Shown piece after piece: positions 35,471 through 44,886 of a DNA stretch of 64,000 nucleotides. Origin of the DNA: Lampropedia cohaerens (GTDB lineage: Bacteria > Pseudomonadota > Gammaproteobacteria > Burkholderiales > Burkholderiaceae_C); contig NZ_LBNQ01000041.1 of the NCBI RefSeq assembly GCF_001005215.1, forward strand, positions 1 to 64,000, written 5' to 3'. The notes beneath the pieces are model-generated. The model was not told the DNA's origin. It searched no databases and was given only the letters and a program-made list of their open reading frames with translations. How positions within the stretch are numbered: position 1 is the stretch's first letter; the number at the start of each line of letters is the position of its first letter. The translations under genes were made by a program, and so were the position numbers.

Positions 35471-36943
35471 ATGGCAACTATCCGCGTCGATGCTTTCGTT
35501 GCGCCGCAGCGGGATGCAGACCAGTCACTGGTCGCGCAGCTCGTGGCCATGGTCCGCCACCGCATCGAACTGTTGGCCTTGCGTCCGGGCAGCAGGCTGC
35601 CGTCGATCCGGGCGATGGCGGACCATCTTGGCGTCAGCCGCTTCACGGTGGTGGAGGCGTACGAGCAGCTCTGCGCGCAGGGCTGGCTGCAGGCGCGCCG
35701 TGGCGCAGGCTTTTACGTGGCAGCGCGGGCTGTACCGCATGATGGCAACGCGCTGGCGGTGCCCGCAGAGGGAGGGCAGGGAGAACGCGCAGCCGCGCCT
35801 GCCGATGCCGCGCAGCCACTGGATGTGCGTTGGCTGCTTGAGAACACGTTACGGGAGATGGGCGGCGTTGGCACTTTGCGGCCGGCATCTTCGGCACTGC
35901 TGCCGGGCGACTGGCTGGATGCAACCATGCTTGCCGAGGCCACCCGCAGCGTGGCGCGCGTGCCGCACGCGTCGCTGCTCGGTTATGGCTCGGCACAGGG
36001 GTACTTGCCATTGCGCCGCACGGTGGCCGAGCACCTGGCATCGGTAGGCGTGCCGGCCGATGCACAGCGCAATCTGGTGCTGACCAGTGGCGTCACGCAT
36101 GCAGTCGACCTCGTGCTGCGGGCACTTACCCGTCCCGGCGACACGGTACTGGTAGAGGATCCCGCGTGGTTTCTCGTGTTTGGCCGGCTGGCGGCAGCCG
36201 GTGTGCGCGTGCTGGGCGTTCCGCGCACGCCGCACGGGCCTGATCTGCAGGTGCTGGAGCACCTGGCGCGCTCCTGGCGGCCACGTCTGTTTCTTGTCAA
36301 CAGCGTGGTGCACAACCCGACCGGACACAGCCTGTCACCACGCACTGCCCATGCGCTGCTGAAGCTGGCGCAGGAGCACGATTTCTACGTGCTGGAAGAT
36401 GACACCTACGCCGACTTGCATCCGGGCGGTGCCATCCGCCTGGCGGCGCTGGACGGGCTCGAGCGCGTGTTGCTGACATCGGGCTATTCCAAGACGCTGG
36501 CGGCAGGCCTGCGCGTGGCCTGGCTGGCAGGCGATGCTGCGCTGATTGCGCAGATCACCGACGTGAAGCTGCTTTCGGGATTGACGACGCCGGAGCTGCC
36601 CGAGCGTGTCGTACATACGGTGCTGGGTTCCGGCCAGTATGCCCGGCAGGTGCAGCGCGTGCGCCAGCGTGTCAACGAAGCGCGCGTGCAGCTGCTGGCC
36701 TTTCTTGCCGAATTGGGCTACGGGGTCGCGCAGCCGCCTGCGGCGGGCATGTTTGTGTGGCTGGACTGTCGGCAGGACAGTGAGCAGCTGGCGCGCCGCG
36801 CCGTACAGCGGGGGCTGGTGCTGGCGCCGGGCCGGCTGTTCTCACCGTCACAGGCGCCCAGCACGCATGTGCGCATCTCCGTTGCCGCCGCGCAGGAGCC
36901 GCATACGCTGGCTTTGCTACGTCAGGTGCTGCAGTCGCGCTGA
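35471..36943 (+). CDS. MocR/GabR-type regulator: GntR winged helix fused to aminotransferase domain
   Basis: 490-residue regulator. An N-terminal GntR-like winged helix (about 18-83) contains SRLPSIRAMADHLGVSRFTV, and a fold-type I aminotransferase domain follows (about 110-485), with the PLP lysine in TSGYSKTLAAGLR and the YADLHP/PTGHS motifs. Such proteins sense PLP with an amino compound and switch a divergent gene, here the LysE exporter. The start at 35471 gives a full-length protein. Confidence 0.93.
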   Translation: MATIRVDAFVAPQRDADQSLVAQLVAMVRHRIELLALRPGSRLPSIRAMADHLGVSRFTVVEAYEQLCAQGWLQARRGAGFYVAARAVPHDGNALAVPAEGGQGERAAAPADAAQPLDVRWLLENTLREMGGVGTLRPASSALLPGDWLDATMLAEATRSVARVPHASLLGYGSAQGYLPLRRTVAEHLASVGVPADAQRNLVLTSGVTHAVDLVLRALTRPGDTVLVEDPAWFLVFGRLAAAGVRVLGVPRTPHGPDLQVLEHLARSWRPRLFLVNSVVHNPTGHSLSPRTAHALLKLAQEHDFYVLEDDTYADLHPGGAIRLAALDGLERVLLTSGYSKTLAAGLRVAWLAGDAALIAQITDVKLLSGLTTPELPERVVHTVLGSGQYARQVQRVRQRVNEARVQLLAFLAELGYGVAQPPAAGMFVWLDCRQDSEQLARRAVQRGLVLAPGRLFSPSQAPSTHVRISVAAAQEPHTLALLRQVLQSR

Positions 36944-37061
36944 CCGAGCCCGCACATGCGCTTTCAGCCGACAGGGCATGGCGGATAGCGGCTAGAGAAT
37001 GCGGGTCGGAGCGCACGGCTTTGTGCGAGCGTGCACGCCATGGGTAACAAGGAGTAGCGCC

Positions 37062-37880
37062 ATGCGACTGAATGTGGGATGTGAACTGGAAATTCAGGCT
37101 GATGCCGATTGCCCCATCGTGGCCATGCTGCGTCCGCGCAGCGGTCAGGCGTAGTGGCTGCACAGCGAGCGCTATGCCTTCAGCCCCTGGGTGCGCACGA
37201 CCGAGCACATTGATGGCTTCGGCAACCTGTGCCAGCGCCTGGTGGTGCCGCAGGGCAGCATGCAGATCAGGGTTGAGGCGGTGGTGGAGACCGATGAGCG
37301 CGTGTCCATCGACCACGACGCCCCGGCCGACCTGATCAGCCAGTTGCCCGAGGACGTGCTGCAGTACCTGTTGCCCAGTCGCTACTGCCCTTCTGACAAG
37401 GTATGGGAGCGCGCACGCAACGTCGCGGCCGATCTTCCGCCTGGCTACGCGCAGGTGGAGGCCATCCGCCACTGGATCAATGAAAACATCGAATACCGCT
37501 ACGGTACCAGCGATGCCAGCACGGATGCTCTGGAGACGCTGGCCAAGGGGGTGGGCGTATGCCGTGACTTTTCCCACATCGGCATCTCGCTATGCCGCAG
37601 TCTGCAGATTCCGGCCCGGATGGTGGTGGGCTATCTGCATACACTTGAGCCGATGGACCTGCATGCGTGGTTCGAGGCCTTTCTTGGTGGGCGCTGGTAC
37701 ACGTTCGATGCCACGCAGTCGGATGCCCGGGGCGGGCGGGTGGTACTGGGCTACGGACGTGATGCCGCGGACGTTGCATTCATCACGAATTACGGTCCGT
37801 TGGAGACCACCCAGATGCGTGTCTGGGTCAACGAGGTGGCGAGCGATCGCCTCGCTGGACCAGATCAGGCATCGTCATGA
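37062..37880 (+). pseudogene. Transglutaminase-like cysteine protease gene interrupted by an in-frame amber codon
   Basis: A good ribosome site (AAGGAG, 37049-37054) and ATG at 37062 open a frame that encodes MRLNVGCELEIQADADC... for 30 residues and then meets TAG at 37152-37154. The same frame continues immediately with WLHSERYAFSPWVRTTEHIDGF and an intact transglutaminase core: Cys in GVGVCRDFSHIG, His in DLHAWFEAF and Asp in TFDATQ. A Gln codon (CAG) at the stop would differ by one base. Either a recent nonsense mutation, suppression, or a sequencing error explains it. A GTG at 37191 could restart translation but would lose the N-terminal beta domain. Confidence 0.85.
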
Positions 37881-38696
37881 GGGTTCGCCTTGGCGCGGCT
37901 TGCGCCCGCGCCCGGCCAGTGCCCGGTCGAACAGCCAGTTGGGAAGCACACGCAGCAGGCGTGCCACCCAGGCCATTTGCCAGGGGATGACCACATGGCT
38001 GCGCTGCGCGGCGATGGCGCGTACGGCACGCGCGGCGAAGGCATCGGCCTCAATGAGAAACGGCATGGAAAAGGGGTTCTTGGCCGTCATGGCGGTTCTG
38101 ACAAAGCCCGGGTTGATGGTCACGACGGCCACGCCCGAGCCGCGCAGGTCGCCGCGCAGGCTCTCGCAATACGCGATGGCGGCGGCCTTGCTGGCACAGT
38201 AGCCGGCATGGCCGGGCAGGCCCCGCACGCCAGCGACACTGCCAATGCCCACCAGCGTGCCGCTGCCACGCGCGCGCATCGGTGCAATGAACGGGATGAA
38301 AGTGGCAGCCATGCCAAGGTTGTTGGTACGCCAGATGCTGTGCATGGCCTCCAGGTCTTCCCAGGTGGCCGTGTCGATGCCGTGACTGATGCCGGCACTG
38401 GCAATGACGACATCGGGCAGTCCCTGCTCGGCCAGACAGGCCTGTGCGGCGCTGCGGATGCTTTCAGGCTGCGCGACATCGGCGGCGTAGATGTGGCATT
38501 GACCTGCATCCAGACCCTGGGCGCGACGCCAGTCGGTCAGGACTTCGCCGCGGCGCGCGACCAAGGCCAGGCGCCAACCCTGCTGCGCATACCGCGCCGC
38601 CAGTGCCTGGCCAAGCCCGCTGGAGGCGCCGGTAATGAAGGCCAGCGGCGCGTCGGCACGTGCTGGGGCTGCGGAGGGGTCGGTGGGGCTGGGCAT
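37875..38696 (-). CDS. Short-chain dehydrogenase/reductase
   Basis: 273-residue SDR with TGASSGLGQALA (cofactor), NNLG-like NTNNLG region, catalytic Ser in GIGSVAG, and YCASK as the catalytic Tyr-Lys pair (YxxxK). It resembles the SDR group that reduces hydrophobic or lipid substrates. It begins six bases after lptC ends, so it is part of the kdsD-kdsC-lptC transcript, where lptA and lptB would usually stand. Its stop overlaps the tail of the transglutaminase pseudogene by six bases. Confidence 0.88.
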   Translation of the reverse strand: MPSPTDPSAAPARADAPLAFITGASSGLGQALAARYAQQGWRLALVARRGEVLTDWRRAQGLDAGQCHIYAADVAQPESIRSAAQACLAEQGLPDVVIASAGISHGIDTATWEDLEAMHSIWRTNNLGMAATFIPFIAPMRARGSGTLVGIGSVAGVRGLPGHAGYCASKAAAIAYCESLRGDLRGSGVAVVTINPGFVRTAMTAKNPFSMPFLIEADAFAARAVRAIAAQRSHVVIPWQMAWVARLLRVLPNWLFDRALAGRGRKPRQGEPS

Positions 38697-38702
38697 GGAT
38701 CT

Positions 38703-39326
38703 TCAGCGGTTGGGAGCGGTGGTGCTGCCGGGCTGCAGGGTGGTGCGCACGCGTCCGTCCAGCGTCATGGTCTGGCTTTTGCGGTCGTAGGTCAGGCGTT
38801 CACCGGTCATGCGGTCACTGCCGCGCATCAGTTGCACGGGCAGGTCGCTGCGCACACGCTCCTCCTGCGGCCAGAGGTACAGCTGTTCGCCGCGGAATTC
38901 CAGGCGCGGCGTGTCCCCTGTCGCCTGCTGGATGATCACGGCGTTGCCCCTGAGCTGCAGGTGCGAGCCATCGCCATTGCTGGTGCCGGTGTCTGCGGTG
39001 GCAGTGATGACGCGCCCGTCCTCGGTGAAGATGCGCGCGCGCAGCACATCCACTTGCAGCGTGTCATCGAGCGGATAGTGGCGCGCCTGATCGCCAAACA
39101 GCTCCAGCGTCGGGCGTCCATCGGGCGTATAGCTGCGCACGGCAAAGCGGTGGATGCGGTAGTCCGGCTCGTCGGGCTGGACTTCGACGGTAGGGGCATC
39201 GTCCGCCGCCTGCTCGGTGCGCAGCAGCCAATAGGTGGCCAAGGCCAGCAGTGCCATCACTAGGGCCGGTGCATAGACCGTCAGTTTCTCGAGCCGGTAA
39301 CGCAGGCCGCGACTGGCATGGTTCAT
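38703..39326 (-). CDS. lptC: LPS export protein LptC
   Basis: 207-residue bitopic inner-membrane protein of the Lpt bridge, passing LPS from LptBFG to LptA. An N-terminal membrane helix (about 16-35, VYAPALVMALLALATYWLL) is followed by a beta-jellyroll rich in alternating strands, with motifs GNAVIIQQATGDTPRLEFRGEQLYLWP typical of the family (given here only by its key part GEQLYLWPQEERV). The start overlaps the kdsC stop (ATGA, 39323-39326), so the pair is coupled. Confidence 0.88.
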   Translation of the reverse strand: MNHASRGLRYRLEKLTVYAPALVMALLALATYWLLRTEQAADDAPTVEVQPDEPDYRIHRFAVRSYTPDGRPTLELFGDQARHYPLDDTLQVDVLRARIFTEDGRVITATADTGTSNGDGSHLQLRGNAVIIQQATGDTPRLEFRGEQLYLWPQEERVRSDLPVQLMRGSDRMTGERLTYDRKSQTMTLDGRVRTTLQPGSTTAPNR

Positions 39327-39904
39327 GGCTGCAACCGGTGCGCATCGGGCGCGTTGAGAGCCTGCTGCAGCAAAGCACCATAGAGGCCGTGCGCACTGAG
39401 CAGCAGATCGCAGAGCTCACGCACCGCACCCTGGCCGCCGCCTGCCTGCGTGACGTAGTGCACGCGCGTGAGAACCTCGGCATGCGCACCGGGTGGCGCC
39501 GCCGCAAATGCTGTGCGTGTGAGCACGGGCAGATCGGGCCAGTCGTCCCCAATGGCGGCGGCCTGGTGCCATTGCAGTTGCAGTTGAGCAAGCAGGCTTT
39601 CAGCGGCCGGCAACTTGTCCTCCGTGCCGAATACGGCATGCTGCACGCCCAGCGCGGCCAGCCGCACCCGCAGCGCAGGGCTGTCGCGCCCGGTGATGAC
39701 GGCAGGGGTCACGCCCGCCTGCATGAGCAGCTTGATGCCGTGGCCGTCCAGGGTGTGAAAACGCTTGAGCTGCTCACCCTCCGGGCCGAAGTACAGGCTG
39801 CCATCCGTCAGCACGCCATCGACATCCAAAAAGAGCACACGCACCGGTACCGCGCGCTCAAGCAGGCAGTGGGTAAAACGCTGGGGGAGTGCGATGGCGG
39901 GCAT
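39323..39904 (-). CDS. kdsC: 3-deoxy-D-manno-octulosonate 8-phosphate phosphatase
   Basis: 193-residue HAD phosphatase, the penultimate step in Kdo synthesis. The HAD motif I DVDGVLTDG (27-35) has catalytic Asp27 and Asp29; VITGRDS is motif II, and IGDDWPDLPVL is motif IV. No cap domain is present, as expected for KdsC. It lies 40 bases after kdsD and overlaps lptC by four bases. Confidence 0.94.
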   Translation of the reverse strand: MPAIALPQRFTHCLLERAVPVRVLFLDVDGVLTDGSLYFGPEGEQLKRFHTLDGHGIKLLMQAGVTPAVITGRDSPALRVRLAALGVQHAVFGTEDKLPAAESLLAQLQLQWHQAAAIGDDWPDLPVLTRTAFAAAPPGAHAEVLTRVHYVTQAGGGQGAVRELCDLLLSAHGLYGALLQQALNAPDAHRLQP

Positions 39905-39944
39905 GACTGGTGTGGAAGCGGGAGACGAAACGGCGGATGGCCGC

Positions 39945-40949
39945 TCAAATGACCTTGGCGCGCATCAGATCGCCCACATGTAGGGCGCCCACAAGCGTGC
40001 CGTCGGCCTCGGTGACCAGCAAGCAGGTGATGCGGTGGCGCTCCATCAGCTCTGCGGCCTGTGTTGCCAGTGCATCGGGCGCGATGGTGAAGGGGTTGGC
40101 GTGCATCAGATCGCCAGCCGTGACGGCACGCAAATCCTGACCGGCTTCGATGCAGCGGCGCAGGTCGCCATCGGTGAACACGCCAAGCAGGCGGCCCTGC
40201 GCGTCGGTGATGGCGGTGGCGCCCATGCCTTTGGAGGATATTTCGTGCATCAGGGTGGCAAACCCGGCGTCGGGCGGAACCCGGGGAATATCCTGGCCGC
40301 TGCGCATCACGTCCCGCACATGGGTCAGCAGGCGCCGGCCCAGTGCCCCGCCCGGGTGCGAGCGGGCAAAGTCCTCGGCGCGAAAGCCGCGAGCATCCAA
40401 CACGGCAATGGCCAGTGCATCCCCCAGCGCAAGCTGCACGGTGGTGCTGGATGTTGGCGCCAGACCCAGCGGGTCGGCCTCCTGCGTGACATGGCTGTCG
40501 AGCACGACGTCCGCGTGGCACGCCAGCGAGGAGTGGACGCTCCCCGTCATTGCGATGATGCGCGTACCCAGCCGCTTGATGACCGGCAGGATGCTGACCA
40601 GTTCCTCGCTTTCGCCACTGTTGGAGATGGCCAGCACGACGTCAGCAGCGGTGACCATACCCAGGTCGCCGTGGCTGGCCTCGGCGGGATGGAGAAAGAA
40701 CGCCGGCGTTCCGGTGGAGGCGAGCGTTGCGGCGATCTTGCGCCCGACATGACCGCTCTTGCCCATGCCGGTGACGATGACCCGCGCCGGTGTTTGCAGG
40801 ATCATCCCCACGGCCTGCACGAAGGCGTCGTCAAGCCGGTCATGCAGGGCCTGCAGCTGTGCAATCTCGATCAGAATCGCCTGACGGCCTATGGCCAGTG
40901 CCTGCTCTGGCACGACAGCGGGGGAGGGCGGTGTCACAACTTCGATCAT
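39945..40949 (-). CDS. kdsD: Arabinose-5-phosphate isomerase
   Basis: 334-residue enzyme (KdsD/KpsF) converting ribulose-5-phosphate to arabinose-5-phosphate for Kdo. The SIS domain (about 45-190) contains VTGMGKSGHVGRKIAATL, SNSGESEELV and HPGGALGRRLL. Two CBS domains follow (about 210-330). It is the first gene of a kdsD-kdsC-lptC-SDR run. The 99-base gap to pgi is free of recognisable features. Confidence 0.94.
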   Translation of the reverse strand: MIEVVTPPSPAVVPEQALAIGRQAILIEIAQLQALHDRLDDAFVQAVGMILQTPARVIVTGMGKSGHVGRKIAATLASTGTPAFFLHPAEASHGDLGMVTAADVVLAISNSGESEELVSILPVIKRLGTRIIAMTGSVHSSLACHADVVLDSHVTQEADPLGLAPTSSTTVQLALGDALAIAVLDARGFRAEDFARSHPGGALGRRLLTHVRDVMRSGQDIPRVPPDAGFATLMHEISSKGMGATAITDAQGRLLGVFTDGDLRRCIEAGQDLRAVTAGDLMHANPFTIAPDALATQAAELMERHRITCLLVTEADGTLVGALHVGDLMRAKVI

Positions 40950-41048
40950 CAGGCGATTCTAGTGCGCTGCTGCCTCAGCAGGCGGCAATGGCCGGGCACT
41001 TGGCGCAGGTGCTACACGCCGCGCCTTGGCAAGCCAGCCGTGCAACGT

Positions 41049-42692
41049 TTAGCGTAGCCAGCGCATCACGTCCTGCGCGGCGGCCTCGTCAGGCTGGTGG
41101 GCCGCGAGAATCTCCTTGGCCAGCGACTTGCCCAGTTCGACACCCCACTGGTCGAAGCTGTTGATGCCCCACAGACGGCCCGCCACAAAGGTGCGGTGTT
41201 CATACAGTGCGATCAGCGCGCCGACGGAGGCCGGATCCAGCCGGTCCAGGACCAGCATGGTGCTGGGGCGATTGCCGGGACAGTGCTTGTAGGCCGGGCC
41301 ATCGTGCTTGCCAAATGTCAGCGCGCGTGCCTGCGCCACCGCGTTGGCCTGCAGGGCGCGGTGCTGTGCGGCGGTGCCGAGTCCGTGTTCACGCAGGACG
41401 ATGAACTCCACCGGGATGACTTGCGGTCCCTGGTGAATGAGCTGGAAGAATGCGTGCTGGCAGTTGGTGCCAGCCTCGCCCCAGATGACAGGGGCGGTTG
41501 CCAGCGTGATCGGGTCACCATTCCAGTCGCAGCCCTTGCCGTTGCTTTCCATCTCCAGCTGCTGCAGGTACGCGGGCAGACGGCGCAGCCCGTGGCTGTA
41601 GGGTGCGATGCAACGTGTGGGAAAACCGTGGAAGTTGCGATACCAGATATCCAGCAATGCGAGTTGCACGGGAAGGTTGCGTGCGACGGGGGTCGTTCGG
41701 AAATGCTGGTCCATCGCGTGGGCGCCAGTCAGCAGGGCGCGAAAGTGCTGCGTGCCAATGGCAATCGCAATTGACAGGCCGATGCTCGACCACAGCGAGA
41801 AACGCCCACCCACCCAGTCGGCGAAGGGGAAGATGGTGGTGATGCCGAAGGCATTGGCAGCCTGGGCATTGCTGGTCATGGCGACGAAGCGGCGCGAGAG
41901 CAGCGCGCGCAGCGCATCGGGCACGTCATCGGGCAAGGGCTGAACGCCCTGCTGCTGCGCCTCCGGTAGCACGTAGCCGTGCGCGGCGAGCAGCCAGGCG
42001 CGCGCCACCTGCGCATTGACCATGGTCTCAGCCGTGCCAAAGGATTTGGAGGCCACAAGAAACAGCGTCCGAGCGGGGTCAAGGCCACGCAGGGTCAGAC
42101 CCAGATCGTCGCCATCCATGTTCGAGACGAAATGGATGCGTTTGCCCGCAGTCCGGTAGGCCTCCAGCGCCTGCACAACCACCGCTGGCCCCAGGTCCGA
42201 CCCACCAATGCCGATGTTGACGACATCGGTGATGCTCTCATCCAGACGCACCTGCTCGGCATAACTGAGAAATGCATCCTGCGAGGCCTGCACGTTCATC
42301 AGTGCCTGGGCCATCGCCGGGTGCTCCGGCGCAAAGCCCGGAGGGCAGCGCAGCAGCACATGCCATGCAGCGCGCCCCTCGGTGGTATTGAGTGGCAGCC
42401 CACTGAACAGGGCATCGATGGAGGCTTGCAACTGGCATTGCTGTGCCAGTGCATTGAGCAACTGCAGGGTGCTTGCATCCAGCAGGTTGCGCGAGAAATC
42501 GGCCCGCACGTGAGGTGCCTCAATGGCCATCTGCGCAAAGCGCTGCGGCTCTGCCTGCAGGGCCTGACGCACATCGAAATGGCGGCCTTGCGTCTCGAAA
42601 TAGCTTTGCAGGTCGCGCCAGGCCTGTGTCGTATCGCAGCGCGGCGTTGCCAGAAATGCGGGGCCCGAAGAAGTCGATGTCGTCATGGTCAT
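41049..42692 (-). CDS. pgi: Glucose-6-phosphate isomerase
   Basis: 547-residue isomerase interconverting glucose-6- and fructose-6-phosphate. The signatures NIGIGGSDLGP, GRFSLWSSIGLSIAI and NSFDQWGVELGK are complete, and catalytic Glu (GEAGTN), His and Lys are present. Length is typical. It follows transaldolase with a 24-base gap on the same strand, forming a tal-pgi sugar-phosphate operon. Two nearby Met codons (42692, 42686) could both serve as start. Confidence 0.96.
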   Translation of the reverse strand: MTMTTSTSSGPAFLATPRCDTTQAWRDLQSYFETQGRHFDVRQALQAEPQRFAQMAIEAPHVRADFSRNLLDASTLQLLNALAQQCQLQASIDALFSGLPLNTTEGRAAWHVLLRCPPGFAPEHPAMAQALMNVQASQDAFLSYAEQVRLDESITDVVNIGIGGSDLGPAVVVQALEAYRTAGKRIHFVSNMDGDDLGLTLRGLDPARTLFLVASKSFGTAETMVNAQVARAWLLAAHGYVLPEAQQQGVQPLPDDVPDALRALLSRRFVAMTSNAQAANAFGITTIFPFADWVGGRFSLWSSIGLSIAIAIGTQHFRALLTGAHAMDQHFRTTPVARNLPVQLALLDIWYRNFHGFPTRCIAPYSHGLRRLPAYLQQLEMESNGKGCDWNGDPITLATAPVIWGEAGTNCQHAFFQLIHQGPQVIPVEFIVLREHGLGTAAQHRALQANAVAQARALTFGKHDGPAYKHCPGNRPSTMLVLDRLDPASVGALIALYEHRTFVAGRLWGINSFDQWGVELGKSLAKEILAAHQPDEAAAQDVMRWLR

Positions 42693-42716
42693 GCAGCGAG
42701 GGCTCGTGGAGGCAAT

Positions 42717-43661
42717 TCAGGTGGCGGCCTGCAGCAGGGCGTCGAGCTTGATGGCGTCGGCCGCAAATGCGCGGATACCCTCGGCCAGCTTTTCCGTTGC
42801 CATGGCGTCCTCATTGAGCGCAAAGCGAAAGCCTGCCTCGTCGAAGTGCACGCGCTGCTGAGGGGTGGCCCTGGCGGCCTGTGCGTCGAGCGCAAGGGAC
42901 ACTGGCCCTTCGCTGCTGGCCAGCTGCTGCAGCAGCTCGGGCGAAATCGTCAGCAGATCACAACCGGCAAGCGCCAGGATCTGGCCGGTGTTGCGAAAGC
43001 TCGCTCCCATCACCTCGGTCTCGATGCCAAAGTGTTTGTAATAGTCGAAGATGCGCTTAACGGACTGCACGCCAGGGTCGTTGACGCCTGCGTGTGCGGC
43101 CTCGTCCCATTGGCTGCCCGCCTGCTTCTTGTACCAGTCGTAGATGCGGCCGACAAAGGGCGAGATCAGCTGCACCTGCGCATCGGCGCAGGCCACTGCC
43201 TGGACGAAGGAAAACAGCAGCGTCAGATTCGTGCGGATGCCACGCTGCTGCAGCGCTGCCGCTGCCTGAATGCCTTCCCACGTTGCCGCAATCTTGATCA
43301 GCACGCGGTCTGAGTCGATGCCTTCGCTGCGGTAGAGCGCCATGATGCGCTCGGCGCGCGCGATCGTCGCAGCCGTGTCAAAGCTCAGCCGTGCATCGAC
43401 TTCAGTGGACACGCGCCCCGGGATGTGCTGCAGGATCTCCAGCCCGAAGCGCACGATGAGCCGATCCATGCGCTCGTCCAGGCTGCCGGACTGCACCGTC
43501 TGCTTCAGCAGCCCCGCATAGTCGGGCTTTTGCACGGCCTTGAGAATCAGCGACGGGTTGGTGGTGGCATCCTGCGGCTGGTAGGCCGCGATCTGGTGAA
43601 AATCTCCGGTGTCGGCTACTACCTTGGTAAATTGTTTGAGTGAGTCTAGTTGCGATGGCAT
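42717..43661 (-). CDS. tal: Transaldolase
   Basis: 314-residue class I aldolase of the pentose phosphate pathway. Schiff-base Lys123 lies in [11 protein letters not shown]; Asp17 (VADTGDF) and ATTNPSL complete the active site. Length fits the TalB type. I chose Met 43661 ([11 protein letters not shown]), the family-like start; the frame runs 51 bases further without support. It is the first gene of the tal-pgi operon and lies downstream of the porin terminators. Confidence 0.95.
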   Translation of the reverse strand: MPSQLDSLKQFTKVVADTGDFHQIAAYQPQDATTNPSLILKAVQKPDYAGLLKQTVQSGSLDERMDRLIVRFGLEILQHIPGRVSTEVDARLSFDTAATIARAERIMALYRSEGIDSDRVLIKIAATWEGIQAAAALQQRGIRTNLTLLFSFVQAVACADAQVQLISPFVGRIYDWYKKQAGSQWDEAAHAGVNDPGVQSVKRIFDYYKHFGIETEVMGASFRNTGQILALAGCDLLTISPELLQQLASSEGPVSLALDAQAARATPQQRVHFDEAGFRFALNEDAMATEKLAEGIRAFAADAIKLDALLQAAT

Positions 43662-43746
43662 GCAGCAATGTTTGGGGATATATGGGATAAGCAAGTGTAG
43701 CGGTTCAAACAACGACTTTGCGTCTCGTCACGAGAATGCCATAGGC

Positions 43747-43838
43747 AAAAAAAAGGAGCATGCGACGCATGCTCCCTTACAACTCTGGCCGTTAGGCCAG
43801 ATTTTTTCGCTTCAACCGAAACTTGGCGTTACGCCAAG
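43747..43838 (-). terminator. Three tandem hairpins ending in a T-run downstream of the first porin
   Basis: Reading the minus strand after the porin stop there are CTTGGCG/CGCCAAG (43822-43838, three-base loop), CTGGCC/GGCCAG (43785-43800, four-base loop) and a near-perfect GGAGCATG/CATGCTCC hairpin (43755-43775) followed by eight Us (43747-43754). The last is a strong intrinsic terminator. The middle hairpin is followed by six Ts on the plus strand, so the block can also stop transcription from the other side. Confidence 0.85.
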
Positions 43839-43845
43839 CACTCGA

Positions 43846-44886
43846 TTAGAAGTTGTGGCGGATACCGATACCGAAGTTGTCCTTGCCCCAATCGTCAGGA
43901 CGGGCAATGCGGCCAGCCTTGCCGGTAGCCTTCTCATTGTAAGCGTACACGCCGTAGATGAAGGTGCGGTTCGACAGTGCATACTTGGCTTCGACCAATG
44001 CATCGGTGGTGTCACTTTCGTCTTCGTAAGCGACCGAAGCGCCGAGGCTGAATGCGCCAAACGGAACCAATGCACTCAGGCTTGCACCTTTGTAGTCTTG
44101 GCCGTTGAATGCGGCATTGTTGCCACTAAAACCGTAGAACGTGCCTTGGTGGTAGGAAGCTGCCAGCTGGAAGGAACCGAAGTCGTAGCTCGCGCCAAGT
44201 TCCCAGCCTTCTGCGTCATTGCTCTTGCCGGTACCGACGCCATTGCCACGATCCTTGTTCCAATCATCTGCACTAGCGTAGTTCAGGGCTGCTGCCAGAG
44301 GACCGTTTTCATACATCAAAGCCAGTTCGTACTTGGCGTTGCGGTCGGCGGTGTCCGGCTCACTGTAATCGTTATCTTCGAAGACATACGCTGCTTGGGC
44401 GCTGAAGCCACCAAACGAAGGGGTGACATAAAGAACTTGAGCGTTGTTGCGCGAACCAGAAGCCCCAGCGTAACCGAACTGGTTGGAGATCACCGAGTAG
44501 TTCGGGTCGCCCAGGATGTCCCAAACGGCGCGGGCGTTGCCAGCAGGCGACGTAGCGCGGCCAAGGCGCAGCAGACCAAAGTCACCACCCAGTGCGACCC
44601 AAGCCTGACGCTGAAAGCCGCCGGATGAGCCATCAGCCAAGCTCACACCTTGTTCGAAATTGAAGGAAGCCTTCAGGCCATTGCCCAAGTCTTCCACACC
44701 GCGGAAGCCAATGCGGCTGGTGCCGTTATTCAGGGGGCCGTTGGCGAACGCGCCGGTAGTGTCATCGTTGTTCTTGGACTGGTAACCGAGACTGACGTCA
44801 GCCACGCCATACAGGGTCACGGAAGATTGCGCCATCGCCAGGCCAGAAGCGGCGAGGGCGGCCAATGCGATCAGGGATTTTTTCAT
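43846..44886 (-). CDS. Gram-negative porin (Burkholderiales type)
   Basis: 346-residue outer-membrane trimeric porin. The signal peptide MKKSLIALAALAASGLAMAQ (cleaved after AMA) is followed by SSVTLYGVADVSLGY, the hallmark first strand of this porin family. The protein ends in ...DDWGKDNFGIGIRHNF, with the C-terminal Phe required for assembly by BamA. GGAG lies nine bases before the ATG at 44886. Alternating beta-strand sequence runs throughout. It is divergent from a second, shorter porin gene. Base composition is lower in GC than in flanking genes, as usual for highly expressed porins. Confidence 0.95.
   Translation of the reverse strand: MKKSLIALAALAASGLAMAQSSVTLYGVADVSLGYQSKNNDDTTGAFANGPLNNGTSRIGFRGVEDLGNGLKASFNFEQGVSLADGSSGGFQRQAWVALGGDFGLLRLGRATSPAGNARAVWDILGDPNYSVISNQFGYAGASGSRNNAQVLYVTPSFGGFSAQAAYVFEDNDYSEPDTADRNAKYELALMYENGPLAAALNYASADDWNKDRGNGVGTGKSNDAEGWELGASYDFGSFQLAASYHQGTFYGFSGNNAAFNGQDYKGASLSALVPFGAFSLGASVAYEDESDTTDALVEAKYALSNRTFIYGVYAYNEKATGKAGRIARPDDWGKDNFGIGIRHNF

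Noticed and set aside
36672-37577. 301-codon frame opposite the MocR end and the transglutaminase pseudogene
   Set aside because: Covers two unrelated genes antisense and has no recognisable domain; the broken transglutaminase frame carries the family motifs instead.
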